Positions 1 through 7,395 of a stretch of 64,000 bases of DNA are shown here, in pieces. The stretch's first letter is position 1; each line of letters starts with the position of its first letter. The notes beneath the pieces are model-generated. The model did not search any database and was not told the origin of the DNA. It saw only the letters and a program-made list of their open reading frames with translations. Source of the stretch: Leeuwenhoekiella parthenopeia (GTDB lineage Bacteria; Bacteroidota; Bacteroidia; Flavobacteriales; Flavobacteriaceae); the NCBI RefSeq assembly GCF_020782115.1, contig NZ_JAJGMW010000011.1, positions 1 to 64,000 on the forward strand, read 5' to 3'. Made by a program: the position numbers and the translations under genes.

Positions 1-184
1 ATCCTTTCTCATTAAAGTTAGAAAATTTATAAATCCATCGGTAAATACTAACACAAGGTATGTTGTGCAACATCGATAGTTGGCTAGCACTATACTTACC
101 GGATTCAAAATCTTCGACGATCTGACGCTTAAAACTCTCAGAATAAACACGCCTCTTTTGGATGATTTGTACGTTGGATTTCAT
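1..184 (-). CDS. IS3-family transposase OrfA-type helix-turn-helix protein (partial)
   Basis: Translation from the ATG at 184 gives 61 residues before the window ends, beginning MKSNVQIIQKRRVYSESFK and continuing with RQIVEDFESGKYSASQLS. The pattern 'RRxYSxxFKxxIVxxxxxGxxSxxQLSxxxxIPxxSIYRWI' is the HTH_Tnp_1 DNA-binding domain of IS3-family OrfA proteins; the helix-turn-helix is roughly residues 30-55. In this family OrfA binds the element ends and is fused to the OrfB integrase by programmed frameshifting. The OrfB part is not visible. The family call is confident; completeness and activity cannot be judged. Confidence 0.75.
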   Translation of the reverse strand, partial: MKSNVQIIQKRRVYSESFKRQIVEDFESGKYSASQLSMLHNIPCVSIYRWIYKFSNFNEKG

Positions 185-227
185 TGTTAATCACGTTTAA
201 GTGGTCAACCTATATCAGGGACGTACA
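1..227 (-). mobile_element. End of an IS3-like insertion sequence, cut by the window edge
   Basis: The first 184 bases encode the N-terminus of a transposase on the minus strand. About 40 bases upstream of its start the minus strand reads TGTACGTCCCTGATATAGG (outer end near 227), which has the TG-start expected of an IS3-family terminal inverted repeat. The opposite end and the target duplication lie outside the window, so the boundary at 227 is inferred. Further out there is only AT-rich spacer and then the methyltransferase gene end. Confidence 0.6.
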
Positions 228-241
228 CCGTTTTTTAAATT

Positions 242-262
242 CCAATTAACGATTAACATTTA
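242..262. repeat. Short heptad-periodic tract
   Basis: Three consecutive 7-mers, CCAATTA, ACGATTA and ACATTTA, run into the stop codon of the methyltransferase gene. The 16-base core CCAATTAACGATTAAC recurs exactly at 6554-6569. It belongs to the same period-7 intergenic DNA as the tracts at 2176, 6503, 10277 and 41566. Confidence 0.5.
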
Positions 263-1021
263 ACTTCCTTTCTGAAATACCATGCAATGCTGCCAGGGCA
301 GATTAGCTATGTTTTCAACCAAGGTAAAACCGGCAGCGCGAAGCTCTTTAACGGCCTGGGCCTCGGTCATTTTATGAATGGTTTTGATAGGAATGTTGGG
401 ATCTTCCCCGCGGTATTCGATCAGGTAAAGTTTAGCATCGGCTTTCATCGCCTTTTTAATGGATGCCAGCATTTCCAGCGGAAATTCAAACTCGTGGTAC
501 ACATCTACCATCAGTACTTTATCTACTTTATTTTCGGGAAGATTGACGCTTTGCACGCTTCCTTTGACCAGAGTAACATGGGTAATGCCGTTTATTAGCT
601 GCACGCGTTTCATTTCGGCAAGCATTTCCTCCTGAATATCTACGCCATACACCATTCCTTCGGGTGCCTGTGTTGCCATTTTAAACACGTGATAGCCGGA
701 GCCTGCTCCAATATCGGCAATGATATCATCAGCCTGAATATTCATATTTTTAAGCAGGAGCGAAACGTTTTCTTCCTGTTCACGTTCAGGTCGGTTGAGC
801 CATTCCATCCCCTGAAAACCCATAACGTGGGCAATCTCACGCCCCATAAACCATTTTCCAATTCCGTTTATACTTCCCGGCCTGTAGGTGTAAGCAGCAG
901 TGTCACTTCCCTCCTGCTTGCTTTCGGTATTCTGGCCTTTGCAGCTTGTCACTTGAAATAGCAGAAGCATTACAACAAGGGCTTGAAGGAATTTTATAAG
1001 GGAGGGAGTTGTACTACGCAT
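260..1021 (-). CDS. Predicted lipoprotein with class I SAM-dependent methyltransferase domain
   Basis: 253 aa. The N-terminus has a basic start, a hydrophobic stretch (residues 9-23) and a lipobox V-T-S-C with Cys27, so it should be exported and lipid-anchored. Residues about 75-240 form a Rossmann methyltransferase: motif I is ADIGAGSGYHVF (about 98-109), followed by the acidic YGVDI and a post-motif KVLMVDVYHEFEFP. Such domains transfer a methyl group from S-adenosylmethionine; the substrate is unknown. It lies 21 bases downstream of the reductase gene at 1043-2056 and is probably cotranscribed. The oddity is a cytosolic-cofactor enzyme with an export signal. A cytoplasmic form from an internal start cannot be excluded. 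Confidence 0.75.
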   Translation of the reverse strand: MRSTTPSLIKFLQALVVMLLLFQVTSCKGQNTESKQEGSDTAAYTYRPGSINGIGKWFMGREIAHVMGFQGMEWLNRPEREQEENVSLLLKNMNIQADDIIADIGAGSGYHVFKMATQAPEGMVYGVDIQEEMLAEMKRVQLINGITHVTLVKGSVQSVNLPENKVDKVLMVDVYHEFEFPLEMLASIKKAMKADAKLYLIEYRGEDPNIPIKTIHKMTEAQAVKELRAAGFTLVENIANLPWQHCMVFQKGS

Positions 1022-1042
1022 CGGTTTTCCTTTTATAGTTTT

Positions 1043-2056
1043 TTAATACACAATCACATTCTTCCCGATACTGGTTCCGCTTTCCTGAAGTTCGTGGGCT
1101 TTTTTGAGATTTTCTACACTAAAGCCTTCAAATACGGTGGTGACGGTGGGTTGCAGGGTTCCGTCTTCAAATAAATCTGCAGCCCGGTTTAAAATATCAT
1201 GCTGCCGCTGCATATCGGGTGTTTGATGCATCGAGCGGGTGTACATCAACTCCCAGGAAAACGTGACACTCTTATTTTTGAGCAGATTGAGATTGAGGGG
1301 ATCGCTGCTTCCGGTGATTGAAAGTATATGGCCCTGAGGCTTGATCAGGTCAGCCAGCTGTTGCCAGTATTCCTTTAAATCAACAAAATCGAGGATGTAG
1401 TCAATCTGAGTATGGCCAATGCCTTCGAGTTCTTCTTTTAGATTGTGATGATTTACTACGAAATCGGCTCCCATTTTTTTACACCAGTCCCGGGTCTCGT
1501 CACTCGAAGCGGTGGCGATCACGGTAAAACCGGTGAGTTTTTTAGCCAACTGAATCGCGATAGAACCCACACCACCGGCTCCGTTTAGGAATAAAATGCT
1601 CTTACCCTTATCTGTTGCTTCGTTATACTTAATGCGGTCGAAGATACTTTCCCAGGCCGTTAAAGTCGTCAGGGGCATTGCTGCGGCCTCAGCCAGGCTC
1701 AAATTTTTAGGTTTACGGCCTACAATGCGTTCATCTATGAGTTGGTATTCTGCATTACAACCGCTACGAGTTAAATCCCCTGCGTAATACACAGCGTCCC
1801 CGGCTTTAAACAGGCTTACCTCCTCGCCTACTTCCTCTACAATACCCACGGCATCCCAGCCGATGATTTTAGGGGTGTCCAGTTCCTGATCTTTCGCAGC
1901 ATTCTGGCGTATTTTATAATCTACAGGATTAACCGAAATCGCCTGAATCTGTACCAAAAGATCGTGACCTTCAGGCTTTGGTTTTTCGGTTTCAAAGGCG
2001 ATAAAACTGTTGGGTTCGCTTATGGGGAGTGATTTTTTAAATCCGATTGCTTTCAT
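1043..2056 (-). CDS. Zinc-independent MDR-family NADPH:quinone reductase-like oxidoreductase
   Basis: 337 aa, the usual length for the quinone oxidoreductase branch of the medium-chain dehydrogenase family. The N-terminal GroES-like domain contains VNPVDYKIR and GWDAVGIVEEVG. The Rossmann domain carries the NADPH loop NGAGGVGSIAIQLAKKL (about 157-173). The structural-zinc Cys cluster and catalytic zinc ligands of true alcohol dehydrogenases are absent. It probably reduces quinones or alpha,beta-unsaturated carbonyls in the cytoplasm. It is the first gene of a likely two-gene unit with the methyltransferase. Confidence 0.85.
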   Translation of the reverse strand: MKAIGFKKSLPISEPNSFIAFETEKPKPEGHDLLVQIQAISVNPVDYKIRQNAAKDQELDTPKIIGWDAVGIVEEVGEEVSLFKAGDAVYYAGDLTRSGCNAEYQLIDERIVGRKPKNLSLAEAAAMPLTTLTAWESIFDRIKYNEATDKGKSILFLNGAGGVGSIAIQLAKKLTGFTVIATASSDETRDWCKKMGADFVVNHHNLKEELEGIGHTQIDYILDFVDLKEYWQQLADLIKPQGHILSITGSSDPLNLNLLKNKSVTFSWELMYTRSMHQTPDMQRQHDILNRAADLFEDGTLQPTVTTVFEGFSVENLKKAHELQESGTSIGKNVIVY

Positions 2057-2175
2057 AGTGTCTGTTTGTTTTTTGCTAAAGTTACGGGCTTCGCAGCAAG
2101 CTTGCAGAAGGAAAGAGGTTAAAATGTTATTAATGTATGTGGGCTATTCGTTATTTATGATTTGTTATTTCTTTT

Positions 2176-2301
2176 CGGTTCGCCGTTTGGCGTTTTCTGT
2201 TTTCTGTTGGTTTACGGTTTGCGGTTTGCGGTTTACCGTTATGACAAAATCAGGAATCAGAAACAAGGAATACCAAATAAGAAACCAGAAACAAAAAATC
2301 C
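2176..2301. repeat. Degenerate heptanucleotide-periodic intergenic repeat (18 units)
   Basis: The gap between the reductase gene and the MORN gene reads in perfect 7-base phase: units such as CGGTTCG, CTGTTGG, TTTACGG, TTTGCGG (twice), TTTACCG, AAAATCA, GGAATCA, GAAACAA. A closely related 18-unit array lies at 10277-10402. Short ORFs predicted here are artefacts of the periodicity. With the terminator at 2314-2347 this accounts for the gap of about 317 bases. Confidence 0.75.
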
Positions 2302-2313
2302 GTGGAAGGAAAA

Positions 2314-2347
2314 CAAAAAACCCGCACTCCTTTGGAATGCAGGTTTT
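2314..2347 (-). terminator. Rho-independent terminator of the MORN gene
   Basis: On the minus strand the arm AACCTGCATTCC pairs (two G-U pairs) with GGAGTGCGGGTT around a short AAA-containing loop and is followed by a T-run. It lies 27 bases past the stop of the 2374-3120 gene. Confidence 0.75.
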
Positions 2348-2373
2348 GATCAAAAATGGTTTTATCCCCTTAT

Positions 2374-3120
2374 TTAAAACCTTTCGATCATTTGATTGTC
2401 TTTAAAAAGAGCCGCTGCAAATAGGTTTTGCTTCAGGTTGAGCATTACATATTCTCCATTTGCTTTGGGACCGATTGACATATAGCCGGCTTCGTTGGTT
2501 CCGTTATCGGTTCCGGTGATGGAATATTTAAAGTAGGAATTGGTATAGGTGGTCTCGACGGGAGGCATAAAGAAGTCTGAGGTGTTGGTGTCTATATGTA
2601 CCATTTCCCCGGCTCTAAAAGATCCGTCTTCAAACTTGCCCGATATCAGCGTCCGGTTTTGATAATAAATTCCGTAGCCGTTAGTACAATCACCGCTGAT
2701 GCAGGTTGCTTCGGTTATTTCTGCAGGGGAATGCATTTTTCGGGATATTTCGGCACCGTTTTCATAAGTGATTAATTCGCGTTGTATCCCGCCTTTTTTT
2801 CGAATCTCACGCACGTGATCGCCGGTTTTGACTCCATTTACAAAAGTACCCCAGGTTCTGCCCTGGCCCTCATCATAGACCGTAAAACCATTTACTTTTC
2901 CGTCTTTGAACTGAGACCAGTAATAGTCATTTTTGGCATTCTGGGTATATCCAACGCCGTTGTAAGCTCCGTTTTTATAAAAGCCGTGGTAGAGGTCACC
3001 GGTTTCATTGTTGTAATAAAAGCCATAGCCGTTTTGGCAGTCGCCTTTGGAACAAGGATTGGTCTGTGCAAAACTAAGCGCACCGAAAAGCAAGAAGCTG
3101 CTGAATAGAAGTGTTTTCAT
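2374..3120 (-). CDS. Secreted MORN-like repeat protein with paired cysteines
   Basis: 248 aa with a Sec signal peptide ending near ALSFAQ (residue 19). The mature protein has MORN-type strands such as YHGFYKNGAYNGVGY and FKDGKVNGFTVYDEG. It holds two copies of a motif C-x2-G-D-C-x-N-G-Y-G, at Cys23/Cys28 and Cys140/Cys145, which could form disulfides outside the cytoplasm. Paralogues are at 6600-7352 (full length) and 3187-3535 (broken). It is the last gene of the CHAT-MORN unit transcribed from 6427. MORN repeats often mediate membrane or protein contacts; the function here is unknown. Confidence 0.75.
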   Translation of the reverse strand: MKTLLFSSFLLFGALSFAQTNPCSKGDCQNGYGFYYNNETGDLYHGFYKNGAYNGVGYTQNAKNDYYWSQFKDGKVNGFTVYDEGQGRTWGTFVNGVKTGDHVREIRKKGGIQRELITYENGAEISRKMHSPAEITEATCISGDCTNGYGIYYQNRTLISGKFEDGSFRAGEMVHIDTNTSDFFMPPVETTYTNSYFKYSITGTDNGTNEAGYMSIGPKANGEYVMLNLKQNLFAAALFKDNQMIERF

Positions 3121-3172
3121 AATTGAGGTTTTTTTACATTATCAAAATTAGCGGACAGGGCTTTTGGAGTCC

Positions 3173-3190
3173 ATAGGGCAATTGCCCTAT
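3173..3190. promoter_or_regulatory. Perfect 18-bp palindrome
   Basis: ATAGGGCAATTGCCCTAT is fully self-complementary and spans the stop of the broken MORN copy. Its left 12 bases, ATAGGGCAATTG, recur at 6481-6492 and 10255-10266 upstream of the two CHAT genes. It may be a protein-binding site or a remnant of a duplicated upstream region; no binding protein is identified. Confidence 0.4.
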
Positions 3191-3535
3191 TCTTTGAGCA
3201 TTACTTCCTGAATCTTGCCATTAGCATAGATTCCTGCCTGTTTAAGCTGCCCGTTCGCGTATTCGGCTCCCGCGCCGTCTTTAGCACTCGTGTTATTAAA
3301 CATCCCGATGAACCAGTTATTGGCATTTAAAATCACCCCAATACACGCCAAGTGTACTTTGAAGCATTCCGCTTCCGTTAAACTTTCCATCTTTAAAAAA
3401 ACCGCTATAGGCTTCGCTTTCGGTCTTGTATTCTCCAAAACCATTTTCACAATTTCCCTGAAGGCATTGCGCTTTCGCGAAATCGTAACCGAACAAAAAC
3501 AGAAAAATCAGCTGTGTCCTCAAAACCCGTGTCAT
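3187..3535 (-). pseudogene. Frameshifted single-unit MORN-like protein
   Basis: The first frame starts at ATG 3535 with a signal peptide and C-x2-G-N-C-x-N-G-F-G, then stops after VYWGDFKCQ. The following residues (NNWFIGMFNNTSAKDGAG to the end at 3187) lie in the next frame. Removing one base from the TTTTAAA run near 3325 restores one frame of about 115 codons, half the length of its paralogues. It follows the intact CHAT gene by 9 bases. It is either a decayed gene or a homopolymer sequencing error; the decay of the neighbouring CHAT copy favours real decay. Confidence 0.7.
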
Positions 3536-3544
3536 AATCAAGAT

Positions 3545-6427
3545 CTATTTGCCGGTATAAATAAAAGGTGCCCAAAACTGCGGATGGGATAAATCGAGCT
3601 GCTTGCTGAAATCGCCACGGATGAAGGCCCGTTTTACTTCGGTACTGGCAGTTAGATACTCTTTATTCTCGTTAAAAATCTTATTATACAATTGGGTGGT
3701 GTAGATCATGGTACCGTAATCGTTTACCGACCATAAAGTCGTGAGGGTCGAATTGGCACCCGCCATTAACATCGCCTGATTAAGCCCCTGTACGCCTTCT
3801 CCCGGCACCAGTTTGCCCAGGCCGGTCTGACAGGCGCTGAGGAACATAAAGTCGGTCTCAATGTCTAAAGCGCCCATTTCTGCTACAGTTAGAATCCCGT
3901 CTTCCCCTTCGCGCGGATTGGCATAGACCGAGAATGCGATACCGCTTAAATCGAAAACATAGGGATGTACAGAAGCATGGCTCGACAAATGAATGGTTTT
4001 ATACGTGTGAAGCGCTCCTGTTGCATGAAGTTTTTTAAACTGGTTTTCGGTCATTTGGGTATCCAGAAACAAATCGGTTTTGGGCACGAGTTCGTTTATC
4101 GCCAGAACTTCGGCTTTGGCGCCTTTTAAATACTTCATAGCTTCTTTAGAAAAGGTGGCAAACGCATAATCGAGCGGTTCGTTAAGCTGTAGTGATTTTT
4201 CTACATCAAGTTCCAGGCGTTTGATGTCTGCTCCTGATTTCAGTTCGCGACCCGCACTGGCATACTTTTCATATTTGGCATCACCAAAAGCGAGCACGTT
4301 CTTCTCATAGGCCGGAGCGGTACGCTTGCGCAGATCAACCAGCAGACTGCCGCTGGGCACATAGCCTATCTCATAATCTTCTACCAAATACCGATTTAAG
4401 GGGTTTTTAAAACTTTCAAAAGGCAAAAAATTAAGTATGCCGTCTGCGCTTATATATAAGCGCTTCTTACCTTCAAACCAGGGTTCGAGTCGGCTTACCA
4501 GATCGGTATAAAAAGCGCCGGCTATGTAATCTCTATAAGCTGAATCGGTAAACTGTTGCTGTACCTCGCCGCCTTCAGAAGGATTGAGAAAACTTCGGTA
4601 CAATTCGGCCAGCAGAACAAAATCCCCTTTTTTATATTGATTATAGCCGGCTTCTTCCAGATTTCGATAAACGGTATAGTGTGGCTGTCGCAGCTCTCGC
4701 TGTGCCATTTTCTTTTCGATCTCACCGATGTCTGCATTGCGGTCTACATACACCCGCATCAGAGCACCTGCAGCGTTAACATAGCGGTAATTGATGGTAT
4801 TATTTGTAATCACAGCGGCCATATAAACCCCTTCATGGGTATTACCACGCATAACGTCACTATAATAAATGAGTGCTTCGTCCGGCTTAAGGCTTTTTTG
4901 TAGTGCAGGCAGGCTTACCGGTGTTGCGCCAGATTTAGAGGTGAGTAAGCCGTTGGCTTTGAGTTCTTCCATCACCGAAAAAATCTTATCGGTTTGCTTA
5001 CTTTCAAAAAGGCAGGCAATCAGGTTCCCTCCTATTTTGGTATACAGATCCAGCAAATTGCTGCGTTCACTGCCGGTTGCGGCTTTTACTTTGGGTTTAT
5101 AAAGCTGAAAGGCTTTTTCATAAAATGGAACCGCTTCGGCATATTTTTTCTGCATTCCCAATTGTTGCCCATAGTCGTAGAGCTCAATCACGTCATTTGA
5201 ATTAAGATATGTTTCAACAAGGGTGCTTTTATCCTGAAACACGTTCAAAGCCTGAAGATTTTCCGGTAAGGTCTTGCCAAACTGCGGATGCGATTCATTG
5301 CCGGTGTTTTTCATATACGCGACTCCGGCCTCGGCCAGCTGTATTCCTTTGACTTTATCCCCTCCATAGGCGTAAGCCCGTGACAGGTTGTAGTACCCGT
5401 TCATTTTGACTTCGGGCTGGGTTACTTTCCCGAAAAGGCTTTCTACCTGTTTAGCAAAGGCATAAGCCTCTTTAAATTGCTCGCGCTGAATAAGGGAAAA
5501 CAAATAATTGTTTGCAGCGAGCATTATTGCCGAATTGGAATAGGAGTATTTCGGCAACTCGTCAAGCATTATGGTTGCAAGGCTAAGGTTATCTTCATAA
5601 TTACGGTTTACTTCATTGATTTTTGAAAGGATATCGTAAATCTTAAGCTTCATCATCGGTGTGGTACGCACATTTGAAAATTGCTCTTTAAGCTCGGGAA
5701 TCAGGATTGCTGCCTGTTTCCAGTTGTTCCAAAACGTGCGTGTGGCAAGGGTTTCGAGGCTTTGATTGTAATAACTCACCGGAAATGCCCCAGCCTGCAT
5801 CTGCTTTTTGACGGGTGCAAGGAGGTTGAGATAGTGGGCCGGGCCCTTTTGAACCATTTCTTCAGGAGAAGCGCTGTAGACGGGATTGAAATGTTCCCAG
5901 AAATACTTCATATTTTGTGTGGCCTCGCTGCGGTGCATATTAAGCAGTTGCTGCGCGGTATTGGCCTGATCAGCGGTAAAGGAAGATTTGTAATACTCCA
6001 GTGAGCCCGTAAGGTAATTCATCGCGGCAGTAAAATCTTCGGGTGGACGCGGATAAAAACTGTATTCCCATAACAACTGTTTGGCCCGTGCTAAATCTTT
6101 GGTATAAAAGGCATACGAAATAGCCGCCTGAGCCAAACGGTCGTAAATGGGCTCCAGATCGTAAGCCTTTTGTACCATTGCGGCACCTTCCTGGGGTGCA
6201 TTAGGCAAAGCCGCGCGGGCTAGACCCAAATCGAAATACAGATCGGTATGGGTATAATACGCGTCCAGGAGTTCGTAGCCCAGTTTAAATGCTTCCAGAT
6301 TATTGCCTGCCTTTTTAAGAGCATTAAATTTCTGGAAATTTTGATTTCTGTTGATGTCAACAGGTACGGCCTGCTGTTGTGCCCATAGCGAAGCGCCAAA
6401 GAACAGCCAAAGTACTAGAATTCTCAT
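3545..6427 (-). CDS. Secreted TPR-CHAT (caspase-like) protein, intact copy
   Basis: 960 aa. A Sec signal peptide (residues 1-16, ending LWAQ) is followed by a long alpha-helical TPR-like region (about 25-620) and a C-terminal CHAT domain (about 655-960). The predicted caspase-type dyad is present: His817 in HLSSHAS and Cys866 in LSACQTG. The later AGANSTLTTLWSVND block and the QFWAPFIYTGK end are also typical. CHAT domains are clan CD cysteine proteases related to separase and Craspase, but most known ones are cytosolic; this one should be periplasmic or surface-exposed. The downstream MORN-like genes are probable partners. It has its own promoter and palindromic element and is the intact member of a duplicated pair. 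Confidence 0.88.
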   Translation of the reverse strand: MRILVLWLFFGASLWAQQQAVPVDINRNQNFQKFNALKKAGNNLEAFKLGYELLDAYYTHTDLYFDLGLARAALPNAPQEGAAMVQKAYDLEPIYDRLAQAAISYAFYTKDLARAKQLLWEYSFYPRPPEDFTAAMNYLTGSLEYYKSSFTADQANTAQQLLNMHRSEATQNMKYFWEHFNPVYSASPEEMVQKGPAHYLNLLAPVKKQMQAGAFPVSYYNQSLETLATRTFWNNWKQAAILIPELKEQFSNVRTTPMMKLKIYDILSKINEVNRNYEDNLSLATIMLDELPKYSYSNSAIMLAANNYLFSLIQREQFKEAYAFAKQVESLFGKVTQPEVKMNGYYNLSRAYAYGGDKVKGIQLAEAGVAYMKNTGNESHPQFGKTLPENLQALNVFQDKSTLVETYLNSNDVIELYDYGQQLGMQKKYAEAVPFYEKAFQLYKPKVKAATGSERSNLLDLYTKIGGNLIACLFESKQTDKIFSVMEELKANGLLTSKSGATPVSLPALQKSLKPDEALIYYSDVMRGNTHEGVYMAAVITNNTINYRYVNAAGALMRVYVDRNADIGEIEKKMAQRELRQPHYTVYRNLEEAGYNQYKKGDFVLLAELYRSFLNPSEGGEVQQQFTDSAYRDYIAGAFYTDLVSRLEPWFEGKKRLYISADGILNFLPFESFKNPLNRYLVEDYEIGYVPSGSLLVDLRKRTAPAYEKNVLAFGDAKYEKYASAGRELKSGADIKRLELDVEKSLQLNEPLDYAFATFSKEAMKYLKGAKAEVLAINELVPKTDLFLDTQMTENQFKKLHATGALHTYKTIHLSSHASVHPYVFDLSGIAFSVYANPREGEDGILTVAEMGALDIETDFMFLSACQTGLGKLVPGEGVQGLNQAMLMAGANSTLTTLWSVNDYGTMIYTTQLYNKIFNENKEYLTASTEVKRAFIRGDFSKQLDLSHPQFWAPFIYTGK

Positions 6428-6492
6428 AGATCGTGCGGTTTTTACGATCTAAAAGTAGGGCCACACAGCACCTGCAATCAATAGGGCAATTG
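6428..6492 (-). promoter_or_regulatory. Promoter and palindromic operator of the intact CHAT gene
   Basis: On the minus strand a -33 TTG (6475-6477) and a -7 TACTTTTA (6450-6457) are 17 bases apart, close to the Bacteroidota TTG / TAnnTTTG consensus. Between the -7 box and the ATG lies AGATCGT-N9-ACGATCT (6428-6450), a perfect 7-bp inverted repeat directly abutting the start codon. ATAGGGCAATTG lies just upstream (6481-6492). All parts recur at the second CHAT gene with the same spacing. Confidence 0.6.
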
Positions 6493-6502
6493 ACGTATTT
6501 AT

Positions 6503-6572
6503 GGGTTTGGCGTTTTCTGTTTACGGTTTTCCGTTTACCGTTTCTGCAAAAACCCAATTAACGATTAACCCA
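6503..6572. repeat. Heptad-periodic intergenic repeat (10 units)
   Basis: Units in 7-base phase include GGGTTTG, GCGTTTT, CGGTTTT, CCGTTTA and TAACGAT. It shares units with the arrays at 2176 and 10277 and the CCAATTAACGATTAAC core with 242-257. It lies between the CHAT promoter and the end of the upstream MORN gene. Confidence 0.65.
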
Positions 6573-6599
6573 AAACAGTGTTTGCCAACAGACCTGATT

Positions 6600-7352
6600 T
6601 TAAAAGATTTTTACGGGTTCTCCATCTTCAAAAAGGGCAGCTTTTAAAGCATTTGTACTGGCATTAATTAATATAAACTGACCATCTGCTCGCGAACCCC
6701 TGGTCATATGTGCAGCTTCTTCGACACCATTTGGCGTCAACCTTTTGAAGTATTTAAAATAAGGCTCCAGCGACTGGTCTAGTGTTGGTGGTTTATAATA
6801 TTCACTAACGTTATAGGCAAGAAGCTGAACCTCACCCTGCACAAATAAACCGTCTTTAAAAATCCCTGACATTAGGGTATCGTCGCTTTTAAGTATTCCA
6901 AAACCCGTATCACAGTTCCCTGCAAGGCAAGGGTTTTCTGTGTTTGCCTCACCGACAAAAAGTTTACTTGCGGTAAGCTGACCTTTAGTATAAATAAGCA
7001 GTTCTCTTTCAACCTTATCTGCAGAATTTAGAATTTTTATATGTGGCCCGATTTTCTGATTGTTTTCAAAAACACCGCAAACTGTACCTTCCCCTTCGTT
7101 ATATACCGTAAATCCATTTGGCATTCCTGATTTAAAGTTTGAAAAGTACCAGTTCCCTCCGGGTAGCTGGTGATATCCTATTCCTTCAAACACGGCATCT
7201 TTATAAAAACCGTGATACATGTCTTTTGAATTTACATTAAAACTATATCCATATCCATTTTTACAATCTCCTGCCTGGCAGGAATCTCCTTCCTGAGCTT
7301 TGGCAAATAAACTTAGTAATGACAAAAAGGTAATTAGAACTATTCGTTTCAT
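6600..7352 (-). CDS. Secreted MORN-like repeat protein with paired cysteines (paralogue)
   Basis: 250 aa with a signal peptide ending near LFAKAQ. Its architecture matches the protein at 2374-3120: SCQAGDCKNGYG near the N-terminus, PCLAGNCDTGFG in the second half, YHGFYKDAVFEGIGY, FKSGMPNGFTVYNEGEG, and a C-terminal LFEDGEPVKIF. It starts 43 bases after the stop of the frameshifted CHAT copy, so the CHAT-MORN order is kept in both modules. It is intact although its CHAT partner is broken. Function unknown. Confidence 0.72.
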   Translation of the reverse strand: MKRIVLITFLSLLSLFAKAQEGDSCQAGDCKNGYGYSFNVNSKDMYHGFYKDAVFEGIGYHQLPGGNWYFSNFKSGMPNGFTVYNEGEGTVCGVFENNQKIGPHIKILNSADKVERELLIYTKGQLTASKLFVGEANTENPCLAGNCDTGFGILKSDDTLMSGIFKDGLFVQGEVQLLAYNVSEYYKPPTLDQSLEPYFKYFKRLTPNGVEEAAHMTRGSRADGQFILINASTNALKAALFEDGEPVKIF

Positions 7353-7395
7353 AATGATCTGATTTAAGGTTTATATTAAAGTTTAATAGCGTTGT

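Noticed and set aside
2010-2405. Short overlapping ORFs in the gap at 2057-2373
   Set aside because: They are translations of heptad-periodic DNA; a 7-base period gives similar peptides in all three frames.
3317-3345. Programmed frameshift in the MORN fragment
   Set aside because: The in-frame codons GAT-TTT-AAA do not form a standard X-XXY-YYZ slippery site, and the shift needed is +1, so decay or error is more likely.
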